From: Pempheris klunzingeri
Lineage: Eukaryota > Chordata > Actinopteri > Acropomatiformes > Pempheridae
Length of the DNA stretch: 64,000 nucleotides
NCBI RefSeq assembly: GCF_042242105.1
Contig: NC_092035.1
Coordinates: 6,282,977 to 6,346,976 of the forward strand
Direction: 5' to 3'
Shown: in pieces, positions 63,004 through 64,000 of the stretch
How the letters are laid out: every line of letters begins with the position of its first letter
How positions within the stretch are numbered: the stretch's first letter is position 1
Notes under the pieces: generated by a model
Told to the model about the DNA's origin: nothing
The model's database searches: none
What the model saw: the letters and a program-made list of their open reading frames with translations, nothing else
Position numbers and translations under genes: made by a program

Positions 63004-63938
63004 GATGTGAAAACTGGGTCAAATGGACCCTGAGAGAGAACGAGTGCAAGTTTGAAAAGCCACACAGAGCCAATCAACACTGGATCTCTCTCCTCTCTCT
63101 CATCTATACATGAGATGGAGATGAGGGAAAGAGAAAGAGTGGTGGAAAGAGAGAGAGAGAGAGAGAGCTGGATGGAGAGAGAGAGAGTTGTTAAAGAAGT
63201 GTAAAAATCAAAACCCAGGAGAGTGACAAAGGTTTCAGCTCATCTGCATTTCTAATAAAGAGCGAGAGTGAAAGAGAGAAGGGAAGTGAAGAGAGATGGA
63301 GGGAGAAAGAGAGGAGAAATGGAGCAAACAGCGCAGACATGGAGTGAAAGAGAGATTAGTGGCAAATACAGAGAGAAAGACTATATCCAGACAGAAAATA
63401 AATCCCATAAGACTAACAAGAGGATGGAAGACATAGAGGGAAGGCGAAGAGATATAGCCGCGATCCAGTGTTGAATTATAAAACATTTATTCTGCTAGAA
63501 GTTTTTGAAGTTGTTTTTTTTTTTTTTTTCAGATGTTTGGAAGCATAGAAAAACCTGATTGATGGCTTGCCCAGAGACAGAGAAGAAAAACCAAATTGGC
63601 CCACATTTGTCACAAGTCTCACAGAAGGAACTCTGATCACGACCAAGTCAGATCCCCCGCAAAAAAAGATTCTGCTGCCACATTTGAACAGAAAGAGGGC
63701 AAATGTGGGGCAGCTGGGGCTACTTCCGGAATTAAGTTGCTATTGGTATCGTTCAAACAATATGCACAATAGCTGCAGTGTCCCCTCCCACCTCAATAAC
63801 ACCAGAACACAGAAATTTCATTTACAAAATGAATACATCTTACAAATCTATTTATTTAAAAAAAACATGATTCATCATTGCAATAAAATAACAAAAAAGG
63901 ACACTGGGGAAGTCTTGCTGTGACATTTTATCGATGCT

Positions 63939-63940
<2 letters not shown>
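63002..63940. other. Gene-poor, purine-rich DNA
   Basis: Purine-rich sequence from 63110 to 63450 with several GA runs. A short imperfect inverted repeat pairs GGCCCACATTTG near 63598 with CAAATGTGGGGC near 63700. No exon is seen. Confidence 0.4.

Positions 63941-63979
<39 letters not shown>
63941..63979. repeat. (GT)n microsatellite
   Basis: An uninterrupted GT run of about 19 units near the window edge. Confidence 0.97.
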
Positions 63980-63980
<1 letters not shown>

Positions 63981-64000
63981 CGTTGGTACGGAGCCCTATT

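Overview
The window is nuclear DNA from a ray-finned (teleost) fish. It carries multi-exon vertebrate genes with GT-AG introns, much AT-rich non-coding DNA, many CA, GA and TATC microsatellites, and fish-type repeat relics: non-LTR reverse-transcriptase pieces, retroposon 3' tails and a dead Tc1-like transposon. No bacterial genes, CRISPR array, tRNA or rRNA gene was seen. Many exons are too short to appear as open reading frames. I joined them by hand from splice sites, reading phase and family similarity.

Layout. 0.5-2.1 kb: spp2 (secreted phosphoprotein 24), plus strand, six coding exons. 2.9-6.1 kb: repeat-rich, with a non-LTR fragment, a wrecked C1q domain of collagen VIII type (pseudogene, minus) and two tandem repeat units, each with a CTCF-like core. 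7.3-10.8 kb: gpr180, minus, ten coding exons. 11.4-14.3 kb: tgds, plus, twelve coding exons, head to head with gpr180 across a 638-bp shared promoter region; the same pair is adjacent in mammals. 14.6-22.2 kb: no coding exon, probably a very long ddx3x 3' UTR. 22.2-31.4 kb: ddx3x (DEAD-box RNA helicase), minus, 19 constitutive coding exons plus a 51-nt cassette exon. 35.0-39.4 kb: a myo-inositol transporter of SLC5A3/SMIT1 type, minus, split by three introns. 39.4-64 kb: gene-poor, with microsatellites, transposon relics, a long inverted repeat at 53.4 kb and one unassigned GC-rich 76-codon frame at 42.1-42.3 kb.

The genes do not form one pathway. gpr180 and tgds probably share a promoter. 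tgds and ddx3x end tail to tail. ddx3x and the slc5a3-like gene are in tandem on the minus strand. I found no undescribed defence or mobile system. The points most worth a second look are the ddx3x cassette exon, two ddx3x 5' splice sites that run into CA repeats, the introns in the SMIT1-type gene, the decayed collagen VIII C1q domain, a perfect 19-bp-arm palindrome inside a repeat-bounded element in the presumed ddx3x 3' UTR, and the inverted repeat at 53.4 kb.
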